From NCBI RefSeq assembly GCF_000247815.1, contig NC_021677.1:8140382-8204381 (forward strand): a stretch of 64,000 nucleotides of DNA. The letters run 5' to 3'. Source of the DNA: Ficedula albicollis. Taxonomy: Eukaryota > Chordata > Aves > Passeriformes > Muscicapidae. The notes beneath the pieces are model-generated. The model ran no database searches. It worked only from the letters and a program-made list of their open reading frames with translations, and had not been told where the DNA came from. Of this stretch, positions 45,419-62,767 are shown piece after piece; the stretch's first letter is position 1, and each line of letters starts with the position of its first letter. The position numbers and the translations under genes were made by a program.

Positions 45419-45630
45419 AGAGGAGGAGAAAATAGAACAGAATGGAATACAACAGAATATTTCAGTTGAGTTGCTTGCAAGGAACTATCATTTCATCACT
45501 TAGATAATTTAGATCGCTACAAATACCATGCCTGACCACTTCAGGGCTGACTAAAAGTTAAAGCCTCTATCATTCTTCAAATGCTTCTTAAACACTGCCA
45601 TGATTGAGCATCACTCACGTCTCGAGGAAA
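45419..45630 (-). mobile_element. CR1 LINE 3' fragment
   Basis: It begins with an AATAGAACAGAATGGAAT-like tail and continues as reverse CR1 (cctgaccacttcagggctga, gcttcttaaacactgccatg). Confidence 0.75.
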
Positions 45631-46479
45631 AAGGGAAAAAAGTAAAAGAAGCACTAATCAAGCTGAGTATCTCAGCAAAACATAAATAAAAATATAGATA
45701 AATAAAATACATTGTTAAATATAAATAAATAAACCATTCAGTCGTAAAAATGCAATTTATAGAAGAACGCAATTTGTTACTTGCAGCCTGTAAACCGTGT
45801 TCCTTCTTTTTCTTTTCTTATTCTTTTATATGGTGTAACTCCTTAGAGGACTGTTCTTTATTCATTCCTCATTCCTAGCAGCATCTGAGCAAGTCCTTGG
45901 AGTTTAAGCATCAAACTGGAAGGGATGCCATGGTAGGGACTTTTGAGGGCCCTGATGCTCCGCTGAGGGCTTTAGATGTGTTCAGCCAAACTGGTGATGT
46001 GGGTAAGACACTGTGCTTTCCATGGAAATTTGTCACTGCCTTTTGTTCATGATCCTGAAGGCTGGTGTAGAAAAGATTCAGGTGCACAAGGATCTGATAA
46101 ACTGTGTTTATTGGAGCAGCTGGCATGGACCAGAGCTGCTGGTAACTCTGTTTTTTGGGTACAGTAACCCATTCTCTGGGTGTTCTCCCCAGGTTTTAAG
46201 CAGCAGAGCTGAATCCTGGCAGCTTTATGTGATGTAACATGATCTTTTACAAGAGGAGATCTTGTTGTCCCCAAAAAGCAGCAGCTGTGACTCAGGGTAT
46301 GCAGCATAGACTTGCTGAATGGAAAATGATAACATCTCTCTCCTGTCACACCACTCACACCCTGATGGAGCTGATTATGCCCTGTTTTGGTGTTTTGGGC
46401 CATGCAGGAAATAAGAGGGCTCTAGGGAGTGTGGTGGGCAAACAGGAGCTGGCACAGCAGATTGCACAGGCAGGGCTGC
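45631..46479. other. Intergenic, no feature seen
   Basis: An AT-rich stretch at 45,650-45,740; otherwise nothing recognised. Confidence 0.45.
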
Positions 46480-46589
46480 AGGTTTTCTCCTGCTAGTGGG
46501 GATTTTAGTCTGTTATTCATTGTGTATCTGTTGGTTGGTTGGTTTGGGGTTTTTTTTTTTTTTTTTGTTAGTAATGGTTTTTACACAAT

Positions 46590-47660
46590 CAAAACCTGCA
46601 GTTAGTAAAAGTGTATGTAGCCAAGCAGAAGCCTCCAAAAATGATGTGTCTATCCAGACTCATTCCTGCCCGGAGTGTTTGAGCTGATCAGTGGCTCCAG
46701 GGGTGTTGCAGAAGAAGCCTGCCTGTGGTGTGAAGAGGTTAATGATTTCCTTTTGCTGGTGGCTGAGGTTAGGGACGAAGTTGAAAGACTAAGGAGTATT
46801 AGGGAAAGTGAAAGGGAAATAGACTGGTGGAGTTCCACCCTTCCATCCTTGAGGGAGGCCCACCAGGAGTCAGAGAACTCCCAAACCTCCCACTGTCAGG
46901 AAATAGGAGGGCACCTGGTGGATGAAGGGGAGTGGAAATGGGTTCCTACTTGGGGAGGTAATAAGAATTCCTCCCGACACCGCCATCACCTACCCAGGTG
47001 CCACTTCAGAATAGGTATGAGGCCCTGGATCTAGAGGGTCAGCCAGAGGACATAGAAGAAAATTATCTGCCCAGTGAGCCTCTCAATTACACTTTGTCTG
47101 TTGGACAGATCACTACCTCTGACATTAAGAAGAAAAGAAGGGTAGTCATAGAGGGTAACTCCCTTCTGAGGGGAACAGAGGGCCCCCTATGTCAACCAGA
47201 CCCGTCCCACAGGGAGGCCTGCTGCCTCTCTGGGGCTCAGGTATGGGATATTACCAGGAGACACCCTGGGCTGATTCAGCCCTCTGATTATTACCCACTG
47301 CTGATACTCCAGGTTGGTAGTGATGAGATTGAAAAGAGGAGCATCATGGCAATGAAAAGGGACTTTAAGGCACTGTGTCAAGTGGTTGATAGGGCAGGAA
47401 CACAGATAGTGTTCTGCTTAATCTCTTTGGTGGCAGAGAAAAATGATGAAAGGAATAAGAGAGTCCACATTATCAACAAGAGGCTCAAGGGTTGGTGTCA
47501 TTAGCAGAATTTGGGTTCTTTGATCATGGGAAAACTTTTTCGGCACCTGGCCTGCTGGAACTGGATGGGCTCCATCTTTCTGTTGAGGGCAGAAGGATTT
47601 TAGCTTGTGAATTGGCAGAACTCATTGAGAGAGCTTTAAACTCTCTAGGTTTGAAGGGGG
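46590..47660 (+). pseudogene. CR1 ORF1 remnant with esterase (SGNH-type) domain
   Basis: Three overlapping frames together cover a CR1 ORF1 product. The first (to about 47034) has a Cys-containing N-terminal region and a charged stretch ERLRSIRESEREIDWW. The second (46998-47504) holds the esterase start VVIEGNSLLRGTEGP; the usual GDSL-type Asp is Asn here, though the Ser remains. The third (from 47492) holds the last block DGLHLS. At least two frameshifts separate them. CR1 ORF1 proteins assist retrotransposition, and the esterase role is not settled. Confidence 0.8.
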
Positions 47661-48110
47661 AAGGGGGTGCAGTTGGGCTCTCTGAAAGCAGGCCCAAGCA
47701 TGGTCAGACTGAGTTAGGGGTGAAATCAGTAGCCCAGCTGAGGTGCACGTATGCACATTTCCAATGCACACAGCATGGGTAACAAACAAGAAGAGCTGGA
47801 AGCCACGGTGCAATAGCAGAGCTGTGATGTAGTCGCCATCACGGAAACATGGTGGGACGACTCACACAGCTGGAGCACTGCACTGTATGGCTACAAGCTC
47901 TTCAGAAGAGACAGGAAAGGGAGAAGAGGTGGAGGGGTGGCCCTTTATATTAGGGAGGCTTTTGATGCCATAGGTATTGAAACTAATGACTATGAAGTCA
48001 AATGCTTATGGGTAAGAATTAAAGGGAAGGCCAACAAGGGTGCCATCCTACTGGGAGTCTGTTATTGTCCACCCAACCAGGGAGAAGACGTAGACAATTT
48101 ATTCTCTAAG

Positions 48111-48177
48111 CAGCTGGAGAATGTTTCAGGACCATCAGTCCTTGTTCTTGTAGGTGACTTCAACCTGCCAGACATCT
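48111..48177 (+). repeat. 67-bp duplication flanking the adapter, copy 1
   Basis: Identical to 48197-48263 except for one base (taggtgac versus taggcgac). The copies are separated by exactly the adapter sequence. Confidence 0.97.
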
Positions 48178-48196
48178 AGATCGGAAGAGCGTCGTG
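48178..48196 (+). other. Illumina adapter sequence inside the assembly
   Basis: AGATCGGAAGAGCGTCGTG is the start of the standard Illumina TruSeq read-through adapter. It is vector-type contamination, not genomic DNA. Confidence 0.97.
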
Positions 48197-48263
48197 CAGC
48201 TGGAGAATGTTTCAGGACCATCAGTCCTTGTTCTTGTAGGCGACTTCAACCTGCCAGACATCT
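48197..48263 (+). repeat. 67-bp duplication flanking the adapter, copy 2
   Basis: Second copy of 48111-48177; it continues correctly into the CR1 ORF2 reading (gctgggaactt), so this copy belongs to the genomic path. Confidence 0.97.
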
Positions 48264-48509
48264 GCTGGGAACTTAATAAAGCTAAAAAAAGGCAGTCCAG
48301 GAAATTTTTAGAGTGTATGGAGGACAACTTTTTGACACAGCTAATGGGTTAGCCCACCAGGGGAGGGACTATGTTAGACCTCTTGTTCACAAATAGAGAT
48401 GGACTGGTGGGTGATGTGAAGGTTGGAGGATACTTGGGGCATAGTGATCAAGAGAATTCTATAATTCTCAATAATTGGTGAAATAAGGAGGAGTATCAAT
48501 AAGAGCTCC

Positions 48510-48779
48510 ATGTTGGACTTCCGGAGGACAGACTTTGGCTTATTTAAGATACTTATTCAAAGAGTTCCTTGGGAAACAGCTCTTGGAAACAAAGGAGTCC
48601 AGGAGAAATGGATGTGCTTCAAAGCAGAGTTCCTGAGGGCACAAGAGCAGACTGTCCCTGTGTGCCGAAAGACGTGTCGACGAGGCAAGCGTCCAGTCTG
48701 GATGAGAAAGGAGGTTTTGAATGAATTTAAAAATAAAAAAAAGATGTGTCATCTTTTGAAGGAGGGACTGATTTCTCAG
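48510..48779 (+). pseudogene. CR1 ORF2 linker between endonuclease and reverse transcriptase
   Basis: LDFRRTDFGLFKILIQRVPW to GKRPVWMRKEVLNEFKNKK, the usual CR1 linker, open until the N gap. Confidence 0.8.
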
Positions 48780-49514
48780 NNNNNNNNNNNNNNNNNNNNN
48801 NNNNNNNNNNNNNNNNNNNNNNNNNNNNNNNNNNNNNNNNNNNNNNNNNNNNNNNNNNNNNNNNNNNNNNNNNNNNNNNNNNNNNNNNNNNNNNNNNNNN
48901 NNNNNNNNNNNNNNNNNNNNNNNNNNNNNNNNNNNNNNNNNNNNNNNNNNNNNNNNNNNNNNNNNNNNNNNNNNNNNNNNNNNNNNNNNNNNNNNNNNNN
49001 NNNNNNNNNNNNNNNNNNNNNNNNNNNNNNNNNNNNNNNNNNNNNNNNNNNNNNNNNNNNNNNNNNNNNNNNNNNNNNNNNNNNNNNNNNNNNNNNNNNN
49101 NNNNNNNNNNNNNNNNNNNNNNNNNNNNNNNNNNNNNNNNNNNNNNNNNNNNNNNNNNNNNNNNNNNNNNNNNNNNNNNNNNNNNNNNNNNNNNNNNNNN
49201 NNNNNNNNNNNNNNNNNNNNNNNNNNNNNNNNNNNNNNNNNNNNNNNNNNNNNNNNNNNNNNNNNNNNNNNNNNNNNNNNNNNNNNNNNNNNNNNNNNNN
49301 NNNNNNNNNNNNNNNNNNNNNNNNNNNNNNNNNNNNNNNNNNNNNNNNNNNNNNNNNNNNNNNNNNNNNNNNNNNNNNNNNNNNNNNNNNNNNNNNNNNN
49401 NNNNNNNNNNNNNNNNNNNNNNNNNNNNNNNNNNNNNNNNNNNNNNNNNNNNNNNNNNNNNNNNNNNNNNNNNNNNNNNNNNNNNNNNNNNNNNNNNNNN
49501 NNNNNNNNNNNNNN
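48780..49514. other. Assembly gap (735 N)
   Basis: Unsequenced bases within the CR1 locus, probably hiding the N-terminal reverse transcriptase motifs. Confidence 1.
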
Positions 49515-53173
<3,659 letters not shown>

Positions 53174-53350
53174 ATCCCTGGATGTGTTTAAAAAAAGACT
53201 GGATGCGGCACTTGGTGCCATGGTTTAGTTGAGGTGTTAGGGCATGGGCTGGACTCGATGCTCTTGAAGGTCTCTTCCAACCCAGTGATTGTGTGATTCT
53301 GTGTGATTCTGTGTGATTCTGTGTGATTCTGTGTGATTCTGTGTGATTAT
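53174..53350 (+). mobile_element. CR1 ORF2 terminus, 3' UTR and tail
   Basis: ORF2 ends [17 protein letters not shown] at 53,226. The 3' UTR follows (gggcatgggctggactcgat), then about six units of the tail repeat TGTGATTCTG. Confidence 0.88.
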
Positions 53351-55579
53351 GTGAATTGCAGGTCCTTAACCCCTTGAGGAAATTCTGGAAACACGTGGAA
53401 GCCTTCTCCTACCAACATTCCCTCACTTTTAATCACTTAAACTCAAAGGAAAACCCTGAATTATTCCTATTTTCTTTGTCCCAACTTGTTTTCCAAGTAC
53501 CAGATTACCATACTTCTGCCCAAATCAAATCAGAAGTTTCCAGCCCCAAATTCAGGGCTAATGAGGTACTAAATATGTGGCTCTGCATGTCTGAACAAGG
53601 CAGGCAAGGATGTCAACACTAAGAAGAAGCTTCCATGGGAACTCAAAACATATTTGAGAGTTGTTTGAGCCAAGCTATGGCACAAAAATAGGGAAGAGAA
53701 GAACCTGAACAAAAACTAAAAAGAATGTGGCTGGGGGATGTTAACATGGGATAACTTCTAGTGCTGTTAGTGGGATAAGTGGGAAATAAGCTGAGGAAAA
53801 TGCTGGGTACAGGAGTCATGGAGGTGGCACGTGCTGAAGTTGCTGCATAATACAAGAGATTTTGTAACCTCTGGGGAAGTGATTTCTCTCATCAACCTTG
53901 TTTCTCACACCTCAGACTTCACCATGACAGCAATCACCTACAAGAGAGGCCAGAAAGGGGAGACAGAATAAAGGACAGACCAGCTCTACATAAAAATTAC
54001 ACATAAAATCAGCTGGATGATCACACTCCCACAGGAGGCACTGCTCTCTTGTTAGAGCAAGAAGTAATAAATAAAGCAACTGAAAGCTTTATCAGTCCAC
54101 ATGACTTTCCCTCTTGTTATCCTGATTAATTTAAAGATTATCTGTTCTACCAGTCCTATCAACAGCAGAAAATCAGTGAAAGCATTTCACAACTGCACTA
54201 TTTCAAGCAGAGTATTTCAGACTTGGTCCTACAAAGTGAAAACAGATTTAAGCTTATGCCCAGTTCTATACATTATTTCAGTGATGTCCAAATCTACCAG
54301 TCCCTCTCTTCCTCCCTCTCCTCCTACAAACACAGACACTTTATTTTAGAATAAGGGTCAGAGGGAGCCAGAAATCCTTCAGAAATCCTTGGCTCTTCCA
54401 AATAATCTTTTATTACTGCATTGCTAAACTGACCTCTCACTCTCCAGTGTATCTGGAATATTCTAAGCCAATTTCCACTTCACACTGCCAATCTGTGGGG
54501 GAGAGAGGGATTAATGTTACATAATTCCTAATTTCTTAGTCCTGTATATATCAGAGCCATAATTCCTTCCTTTCCTAATCTCCAGAGGGAGATGTCCTGA
54601 TGAAGAGACTGTTTGGAAAAGGCCAAAGGAACAGCCTAGCAACTCTAAATATGTTGGAATTATGACGGAAAAGGAACTAAATCAATCTCAAATTGTAAAA
54701 TCAAGAATTAGGAAAGGAAAGGAACAAACCCCATCCACAATTAGCAGGTATGGAAGGTGAAACATGGTTCTCACTTGTGGTGAAACGTCAGCAGAAAGAT
54801 TTCATAAGGTGGTGATTATGTTGCTGTCACACACTAATGGCAAGGATGGGGAAATGCAGGAAAAAAGCTGGAACTATTTTAGTTGCAAAAGACCTTTTAC
54901 AGTCATGTTCTTAAAGCAAATCTGGACAGAAGCTTGTGACAGAGTCTACAGTAAATGCACATTTTCTCCTGGAAAGAAAGGCAGAGAGGGGCATTCCTTA
55001 TGTTTGTGCCACTGCATTCCCTCTTTTTCTTATAAAAGAGAGGAATTGTGCATTTCAAGAGCTGAGGGAGCACAAGGAGATGAAGAAGAGCAAGCAGCCA
55101 GAAAGGATTTGCTGCACATTACAAGCTGTGTCCACATTCTACAGACTCACAGACCCCATTTGTAGGAAGGTTTGTTTGGTTTAGTGTTTGGGGAAAACTC
55201 CAAATTCATTCCAGCTGCTGAGTAAAGATCCACCCAGCCTTCCCACCTAAGGTGTGTCAGCAGGTACAGGCAGGCCCCATCAGCCATCAGGGTGAAAACA
55301 CATTGCACAACCCTCCAAATTACCTTCCTGAGAACCTGCTTCTGTAATATTTGGACACAACTTGTGTGTCTTTCACTGCACCTCCTGAGAAGCACTTCCT
55401 TTGCAGTTCTTTGCACTAACAAAAGCCAGCTGGAAATCACATTATTCTGCAAAATTTAAACACACAAATATAAATTGCAGTGACTTTTCATTTGGAGAAA
55501 AATGTGCAAGCATCACCTGAAAATGTGGTTGGTTCTTTAATACTAGTTTCTTTCTTCTTTCCTCCCTTTGCTGTTTGAA
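53351..55579. other. Intergenic, no feature seen
   Basis: No recognised exon or repeat. The 133-codon open frame at 54,764-55,165 has no recognisable domain. Confidence 0.5.
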
Positions 55580-55692
55580 GGAAATGTTCCAGGCCAGGCT
55601 GGAGAAAGCTGTTCTAGTGGAAGGTGTCTCTGTCCATGGAACTGGATGGGCTTTGAGGTCCCTTCCAACCCAAACCATTTCATGAAGAATAT
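55580..55692 (+). mobile_element. CR1 LINE 3' fragment
   Basis: A short + strand CR1 end: maskable phrase tgttccaggccaggctggag through ccaacccaaaccatttcatg. Confidence 0.85.
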
Positions 55693-58077
55693 TATGTCCT
55701 TTAACAATCTCAGCCCCTTTTATCAACTACATGTATAAGGATTATGCTGTGTGGTGGCACAGGTACAGAAAGTGCTTCATGGCACTTCTCTGTCTCGAAA
55801 CAGGATGCTTTCCTGTTTTCTGGTGAGCACTAGAATATTTCAAATAAAGCAAATGAATTTAACTACTTAGCTTTAGCTGTCTTAAAATGCACAATGTAAA
55901 TGATTTATGTGTTCTTGCTCTATAATCATGTAAGGAAATGCATAGCATAAATTAGATCCAGAGATAATTATCTCTCTCCATTGACAAGAAAACCCAGGCA
56001 GCAGCTTAGACACGATGCTTGACCCCATAAAGATGGACAAGATGAATCTGATTTAATGCATCCTTCAGTGCTATTGTTGACAAGGTTCTTTTTCCAAAAA
56101 GTCATTGCTGCAGGCGGCACAGGTTTTAGATTTAAAGAAAACTGTAATACTTCAGATCTAATCATCATTTCTTTGTATTTCTTTCCTTTGTTAAAGACAG
56201 TGACCAGCTTAGCTCTTCATCTTATCTTTCATAAGTGAAATGATGGAGTTCTTTAAGGAACTGTCCTTTCAGAAAAAGTCTGCAAAAGCAGTTGAAATAG
56301 AAAATCAAAGAATTAAAATATCCCTTTGCAGAATCACACTCTTAAAATTAGCTTTTACAACTTCCTCACCTTTAAGAATGAGCCTAAGTGATTCTCCTTT
56401 ATTCTCCCCAGGGGAGACAAAACATTAAAACCCCAATCAAGTTATTCAGCCAGTCTCAAGCGAGAACTGGTGTTTTTCACACTTAGAATTGTCTTACAAA
56501 ATCCCAGACACCCACTCACTCCGTGAGGACAATCTTGTCACTTTTATTGGAGGGAAACGAGGGGGAGCAGAGCCGAGGGATGTAATTCATCCTGTCACTC
56601 AGGAGCCATTATCAAGATCAAAAGGGAGGAACTGTATTTTGTAGCTGGACCAGTTCCTTGCTCAACCAGTGCCCAGCACCACCTGGGTTACCCAACTGCC
56701 TTGCTTCACCTGGAGTGGCTGGATCTACATTTCATCACAACCCATCCTTTCTTCTGGGGTTTTCTTCCTCCTGCATCCATCTGAAGGGCAAAGAAGCAGA
56801 AATGGGAAGCTAATGCTACCTAAACCTCACGATTTTTTCTTGTCAAATAATTTATCTAAACCAACCTATAAACTGTCTACTTTATGTGTATTTTGGCTTG
56901 CAGTTGCATTTGGAAACATGAATTTGAATAGGAGACATAGGCACAGGACACACCAGCTTCACAAGGGTGCACAAGGGAACAGGGATTTATTAACTGCAAC
57001 TTCAGTGTTGAAAAATAAAGGCTTCAACTGAGACAAACAAAACCAGTGCCTTTGCATACGTGTAATAACAATATCTGTTGGAAACTTCTTACCCATCGAT
57101 TAGGAACCCTAAAAAAAATTAAATACTCCTTTCATAGTGGTGTCCAACATATAAAGAGCAGAAAATCCAATCCAATCAATCAATAGAAGGGGTGTTAAGC
57201 ACAGATAAGGGACTGCTGCATTGCAGTGCCTCCTTTAGGAGGGTTTTAAATCATGAACATCTTCATACAGGGCAAATGCATCATTGCTCCTGCTCAGGGA
57301 CAAAGCCAGCAGTTCAGTTAAAAGCTTGCTTTATTCTTCTTACCTATAATCAGAATGTGTCATTTTTCAGGCAGAAGCTTTACTTATATTCTGAAAAAAA
57401 AAACACCAAACATTTAAAGGATCTATAAGGTTAAAAGTGTTATGCAACCCACTTTAAGGAAAGCATTGACTGGTCTCAGTCAGTAGAATAAAAGCATTCA
57501 TAAAGTATAACAAATACTTAAATATTGCCTTGCACAATCCCTGCAGAGCTTCCGTGGATCAGCAATGGTTTATCATTATCCTTTTCTGATGTCATTAGAT
57601 AAGTTATCTCAAGAATCAAATTATTTGCTGTAGATAATCAATTGCTCAAAGTCTAAAAACCTGCCATCACTAATGATTATTAATGCTGATCAGATTATTT
57701 AATGCTCCCTTGGTTTTTTTTCCAGTATTATTTTATGCTCTCCAATCAAAACTAACCTGTATTATTGAAAGAAATATTGGTAAAAGTAGAGTTTAACCAT
57801 TCCCAGCTGTTTCTTAACCTTTTTCTAATTATGAGTCAGGAAACAAAGAGTAAATTCACAGAAATTTACCAGAGTATGCACCATTTAAAACTACATAAGC
57901 AAAACAGAAGGTTAAAAGTTTTAGGGAGAAAAGGCATCTAAAATATAATGAAATGTTAGAACTGAGGCAGATAAAGCAGCTTCTGAGAGAAGCAAAGAGT
58001 CAGAAAGTAACTGGACAAATTATTTTGCCTGGGAGAATAAAAAACAAGCAAATGGTGTAGATTTAAGGTGAATTTTT
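55693..58077. other. Intergenic, no feature seen
   Basis: AT-rich sequence with no recognised exon or repeat family. Confidence 0.5.
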
Positions 58078-58183
58078 ATGTGCACTCCTTTTCTTCTCAG
58101 TTCTGCATCCTTGAACTGAGGGATCCTAATATGTGCACTCCTTTTCTTCTCAGTTCTGCATTCTTGAACTGAGGGATCCTGAG
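58078..58183. repeat. 53-bp tandem duplication
   Basis: Two near-identical copies (58078-58130 and 58131-58183) with one internal difference (gcatcc versus gcattc). Confidence 0.93.
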
Positions 58184-58650
58184 TCAAGTACATTAAGGGA
58201 CTAGATCTTTATTTGGATTCATGGATTGCAGTTCCATAGGTTAACTGGTTGGAACTTGGTTTGTTCTAGTATGGTATCTTCTTTAGGTGTTCCATGAGCC
58301 ACCTGCAGGCTTATCCTTGGAAGGAAATTGCATTGTAAATCCTTTTGCTCCAGCCCAGCATGATGGATATTAGTGGATATTATGCCAGTATTGCATTTTA
58401 CTTCTCTTAATTGCTCCTAATCCTTGATGAGACAAACAGAGGCCTTGGGCTGGGCCTGTGGGACACTTCTGAAGTACTAATTGGATAATCTTAGCCCTGA
58501 GCAGCTAAACCCATAAAACCTCGTTTATGTCCTGATTGCTCACAGATTGTAAACCTGAGGAGGTGGCGGCGATGCCAGGCACCAAACCACTCCAACACTC
58601 CAAATCCTGTCCTTTGGGCAGAGAACAGAAGCTTGACAGCAGCTGGGATT
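58184..58650. other. Intergenic, no feature seen
   Basis: No recognised exon or repeat before the minisatellite begins. Confidence 0.5.
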
Positions 58651-59503
<853 letters not shown>

Positions 59504-60979
59504 CACGCAGTGTCGTGGGACAACGGGCCAGTAATTAATTTGCAGTTTCAGGGATTATACCAGGGACACAAAGAGAGAGAATGTCTTCTCTAAAATATAC
59601 AGGTTTGGGATTAAATTTGTGAATTTTAAGTCCTAGCATCTAAATCTGCCATTATTTAAAAATAGTGCACCAAAAAATATTAGGGTTTTCATCCATTTTT
59701 TCACCCTCTCTTTTATGAGCTACTTAAAAGTTGGAATTATTGTCTGGATATAATTTGGGTTCTTTTACTCCCAGAGCAGAGCTTTGAATGAATAGCTCCA
59801 GCTGCAAATATGCTATAAATTAATTGTCACAATTGCACCATGTTTTTATTAGCAAATGCACCTAATACAAATGCAACCCTGGAGAAAGATTTTTTTTTAA
59901 TGTGATCATCTGTTATAGTGATTTGGATAACATTTCTGTGCTATTCACAGCAGCTGTTCCAGGGAGGAATTTGCCCAAGGAAAAGGGAAAGCTGGCCCAT
60001 TTCCAGGTGCAACAGCGGGATTCTGCTACAGGGCGGCGAGCTTGGACCATTTTTCCTCATCCTTTCCTGGTTTCCCCCTTGAGAACCCCTCCAGCTGATT
60101 AAATTCTCAAGGCTCTCTAACCTTCCTCTCCTTAGCTGTCCAAATATCAATCAGTTAGAAACTTAGCTACCGCTCCCTAGGGAGTGAGGAAAAACACAGT
60201 GGTTTTCTCTAGATCCATATTCAAACACTCCTTTGAAATCATTCGGGAAATAAAATTTTAAGAAGTTTTTATTTGATTTCAAGTCAAAAGGGGAACTGCT
60301 GACTCCGGAATTGAGGTAAAATACCCCTGGCAGCCGAGGATTACACTCCAAAATCAGGTGATTTCGCATTTTGGGTTTAGAAAATGTCAAGTATAATCCT
60401 GACATGCATTCCATTGTCACCTGGATGTATTCACCAGCAGGGGGAAGCCGCAGCCAATATTCAGCTTTAGTAAGCATCAGCACACCTGGAGCAGGCAAGG
60501 TTTACTCTCAGTTCTGGGTGGGAATGATGCTAAAAGTGTCAAGCGGTGACCCAGAGGCCAAGTTAAGCTCGGAGACGAGTTCTGGGCTTGCCAGCTCCCA
60601 GCTCTGACTGGGAAAGGTGTTAAGAGGTTTTCTTTGCAGAGAGGGATTATCTTGCTGTCAACAGATTCAGACGAACACCAGGCACACCCTGGTTCATGCA
60701 ATGAAGAGTGACAACAGACAATAAAACACGGCATGAACGAGGCAGTTATGCCTCAAACTTGCTTTTAATATCTGAGGTCATATTTAAGAGCTCGTTAGTC
60801 AAGACAGAATTCCTTTTCCAGGAATCTTCTGTTCCGTAGGGATTGCAGTGCTGAAGAAGCAGCACCAAAACAAATTATATTCCATAGATTTTTTTTTTCC
60901 CAAAGCCATGTTTTCACTAGAAGCAAAATTGAAGGATTTTATTTCCTGGGACACTGAGGAAAAAACTACCTGAGGATGG
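59504..60979. other. Intergenic, no feature seen
   Basis: Only chance open frames. The minus-strand 111-codon frame at 60,163-60,498 has no recognisable domain. Confidence 0.5.
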
Positions 60980-61040
60980 GTTTGGGTTGGATATTGGGAT
61001 TAAATATTTCCCTGTGATGGAGGTGAGGCCCTGGCTACAT
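60980..61040 (+). mobile_element. CR1 LINE remnant
   Basis: gggttggatattgggattaa and the following tttccctgtgatggaggtga correspond to the CR1 ORF2 C-terminal phrase; the rest is missing. Confidence 0.6.
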
Positions 61041-62767
61041 AAAAGGACTGAAGTTGGTGCTGATTGAGGCCTGAAAGGCACCACAACACGAGGAATACAA
61101 GGATGGGGAACTGAGGTCTTGTGCAGCTCCCTGGAAAAGACAGCTGCTTGGATTTGTTGGCATTATATCTGTCACAAAATTCGCAGGACATGAGCTGGGG
61201 TCTCTCCTCCTCTGCTCTGTAAGTCACTGGGTGTACTCATGATAAGAAATACCAGCAGATTTTATTCAGCCCAGCTGCCTAAATCCAGGTATTATTCTGG
61301 AAACCCCTCTCAGTATTTATTTCAAATCAACTTTGGGGGTGGAAAGAAAGAGCGGCAGAATCCCAGGAGCAACAAAAATGGAGAGAGTTGCTCAGAGGTA
61401 AATCCCTTCCCAAGGTGTTATTAGGGAGAGATGGAGGTGGCAAGATAACTCACATAGTGAGTGAAACTATCCAGGGATGTTCAGATTTTGGACTGGGGAG
61501 TGTAGCAAAGATGCAAATTAAGAGTTTATACTGAAAAAAAAAGAGGATGTTGGTTAAAGATATAACACACGTCCTTTCATCATCAACTATTTTTAAATAT
61601 AGGCAGTCAAAATGAGAAACTCAGGGCTGTGCTGCAGGGAATTAAAAGGATTAAAGGGACAAAAAGGAGTTGATATTTTTCATTGGAGGGGACACATTTC
61701 AGAGAGGTGCTCAAACTGTATATTACAGCCCCAAGATTACCTTATTTGAGTCAGGGAAAAGTTTCTTCAGTACTTTTTCTACCACATTCTTAGGCACTAC
61801 TGGATTTCACCTCATTCCAGAGACCGCTGAATTCAGTACTGTTGGGTGGATGGTCGCACGGGCAGAGTTTTCCCTCACCTCACTGGCTGTAAGAGCATCT
61901 CACCTTCTAACTCAAGGGTTTTTTCATTTAAGAGTTGGAAGGAGCAATAAAAAGGAGAAGCGAGTCAATAAAAGAGGATTTTAAACTACCCTGAGAGCAT
62001 TTCTTTCATTTTCACACACCCAAAGCCTGCAACTTCAATCCTAGGGTTAAAAATCTTACATCACCACACTTATATTGAGCAAATTTTGTGTGCTGCAATA
62101 TCACACTTTTAGCTCGTGTCCCACTGCTGATACTTAAATAATTTTAATGAGCATTCTGCTGGGTAGTCCATGCCTGCTTTGCTTTGCTCATTGCTGTGGA
62201 TGGCTGATGGATTTCTGATTCAGCAAACTGGAGCTTCACAATGGGGTGTTGAAACACAGCATCTCAAAATCCCAGCTGGAGTTTGTATCCCATCTATTTA
62301 CCTGAAAGAAAACCCAGGTAGAACATTCCAAAATTGATTGGCTCCTCTCTCCCTGACATAACACAAAGAATCCAGGGAATCTTAGTTTGAAGTTTGGTTT
62401 GGTTTTGAGTTTTTTATGGCATAGATATTTTATTATGTAATTTTTATGTGTGGTTTGGAGTTTTTTGTTTGCTTTTATAATTTTTTTTTTGTCATGGTGT
62501 GTGTAGATCTAACACACCCACTTCAGCAAGAAAATAAAGACAAAAATAAGAAAGACAAATTCTCTTTCAGCTTCATGAGGAGCCACTGGTAAACCCACTG
62601 TTGCAACAGGTCAAAGAGTTTTAGGCTATTTCATCATTCCAGAGGAACAGAAGAAGGTTAGATGAGTATTTGGGACCTCTGGCATGAGGATGCAATTCCA
62701 AAGGTGCTAATAAATCAGTGGAAGTGGAATGAGTAGCTCCTGAGAAGAGCTACCCTTTAAATCACTG
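61041..62767. other. Intergenic, no feature seen
   Basis: No recognised exon or repeat family. Confidence 0.5.

Larger units (their letters stand above)
47776..48510 (+). pseudogene. CR1 ORF2 endonuclease remnant
   Basis: AP-endonuclease-like domain that nicks the target DNA. Motifs are VAITETWWDD (near 47,830), GVCYCPPNQGEDVDNLF, and [11 protein letters not shown] ending at 48,177. The frame is then cut by the adapter insertion and resumes in a duplicated segment at 48,197; stop codons follow (for example in 48,340-48,500). Confidence 0.85.

Noticed and set aside
46998..47504. Host esterase gene
   Set aside because: The blocks and flanking endonuclease and reverse transcriptase identify it as CR1 ORF1; it is frameshifted.
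54764..55165. 133-residue frame as a gene
   Set aside because: No recognisable domain and no promoter or exon context; compatible with chance.
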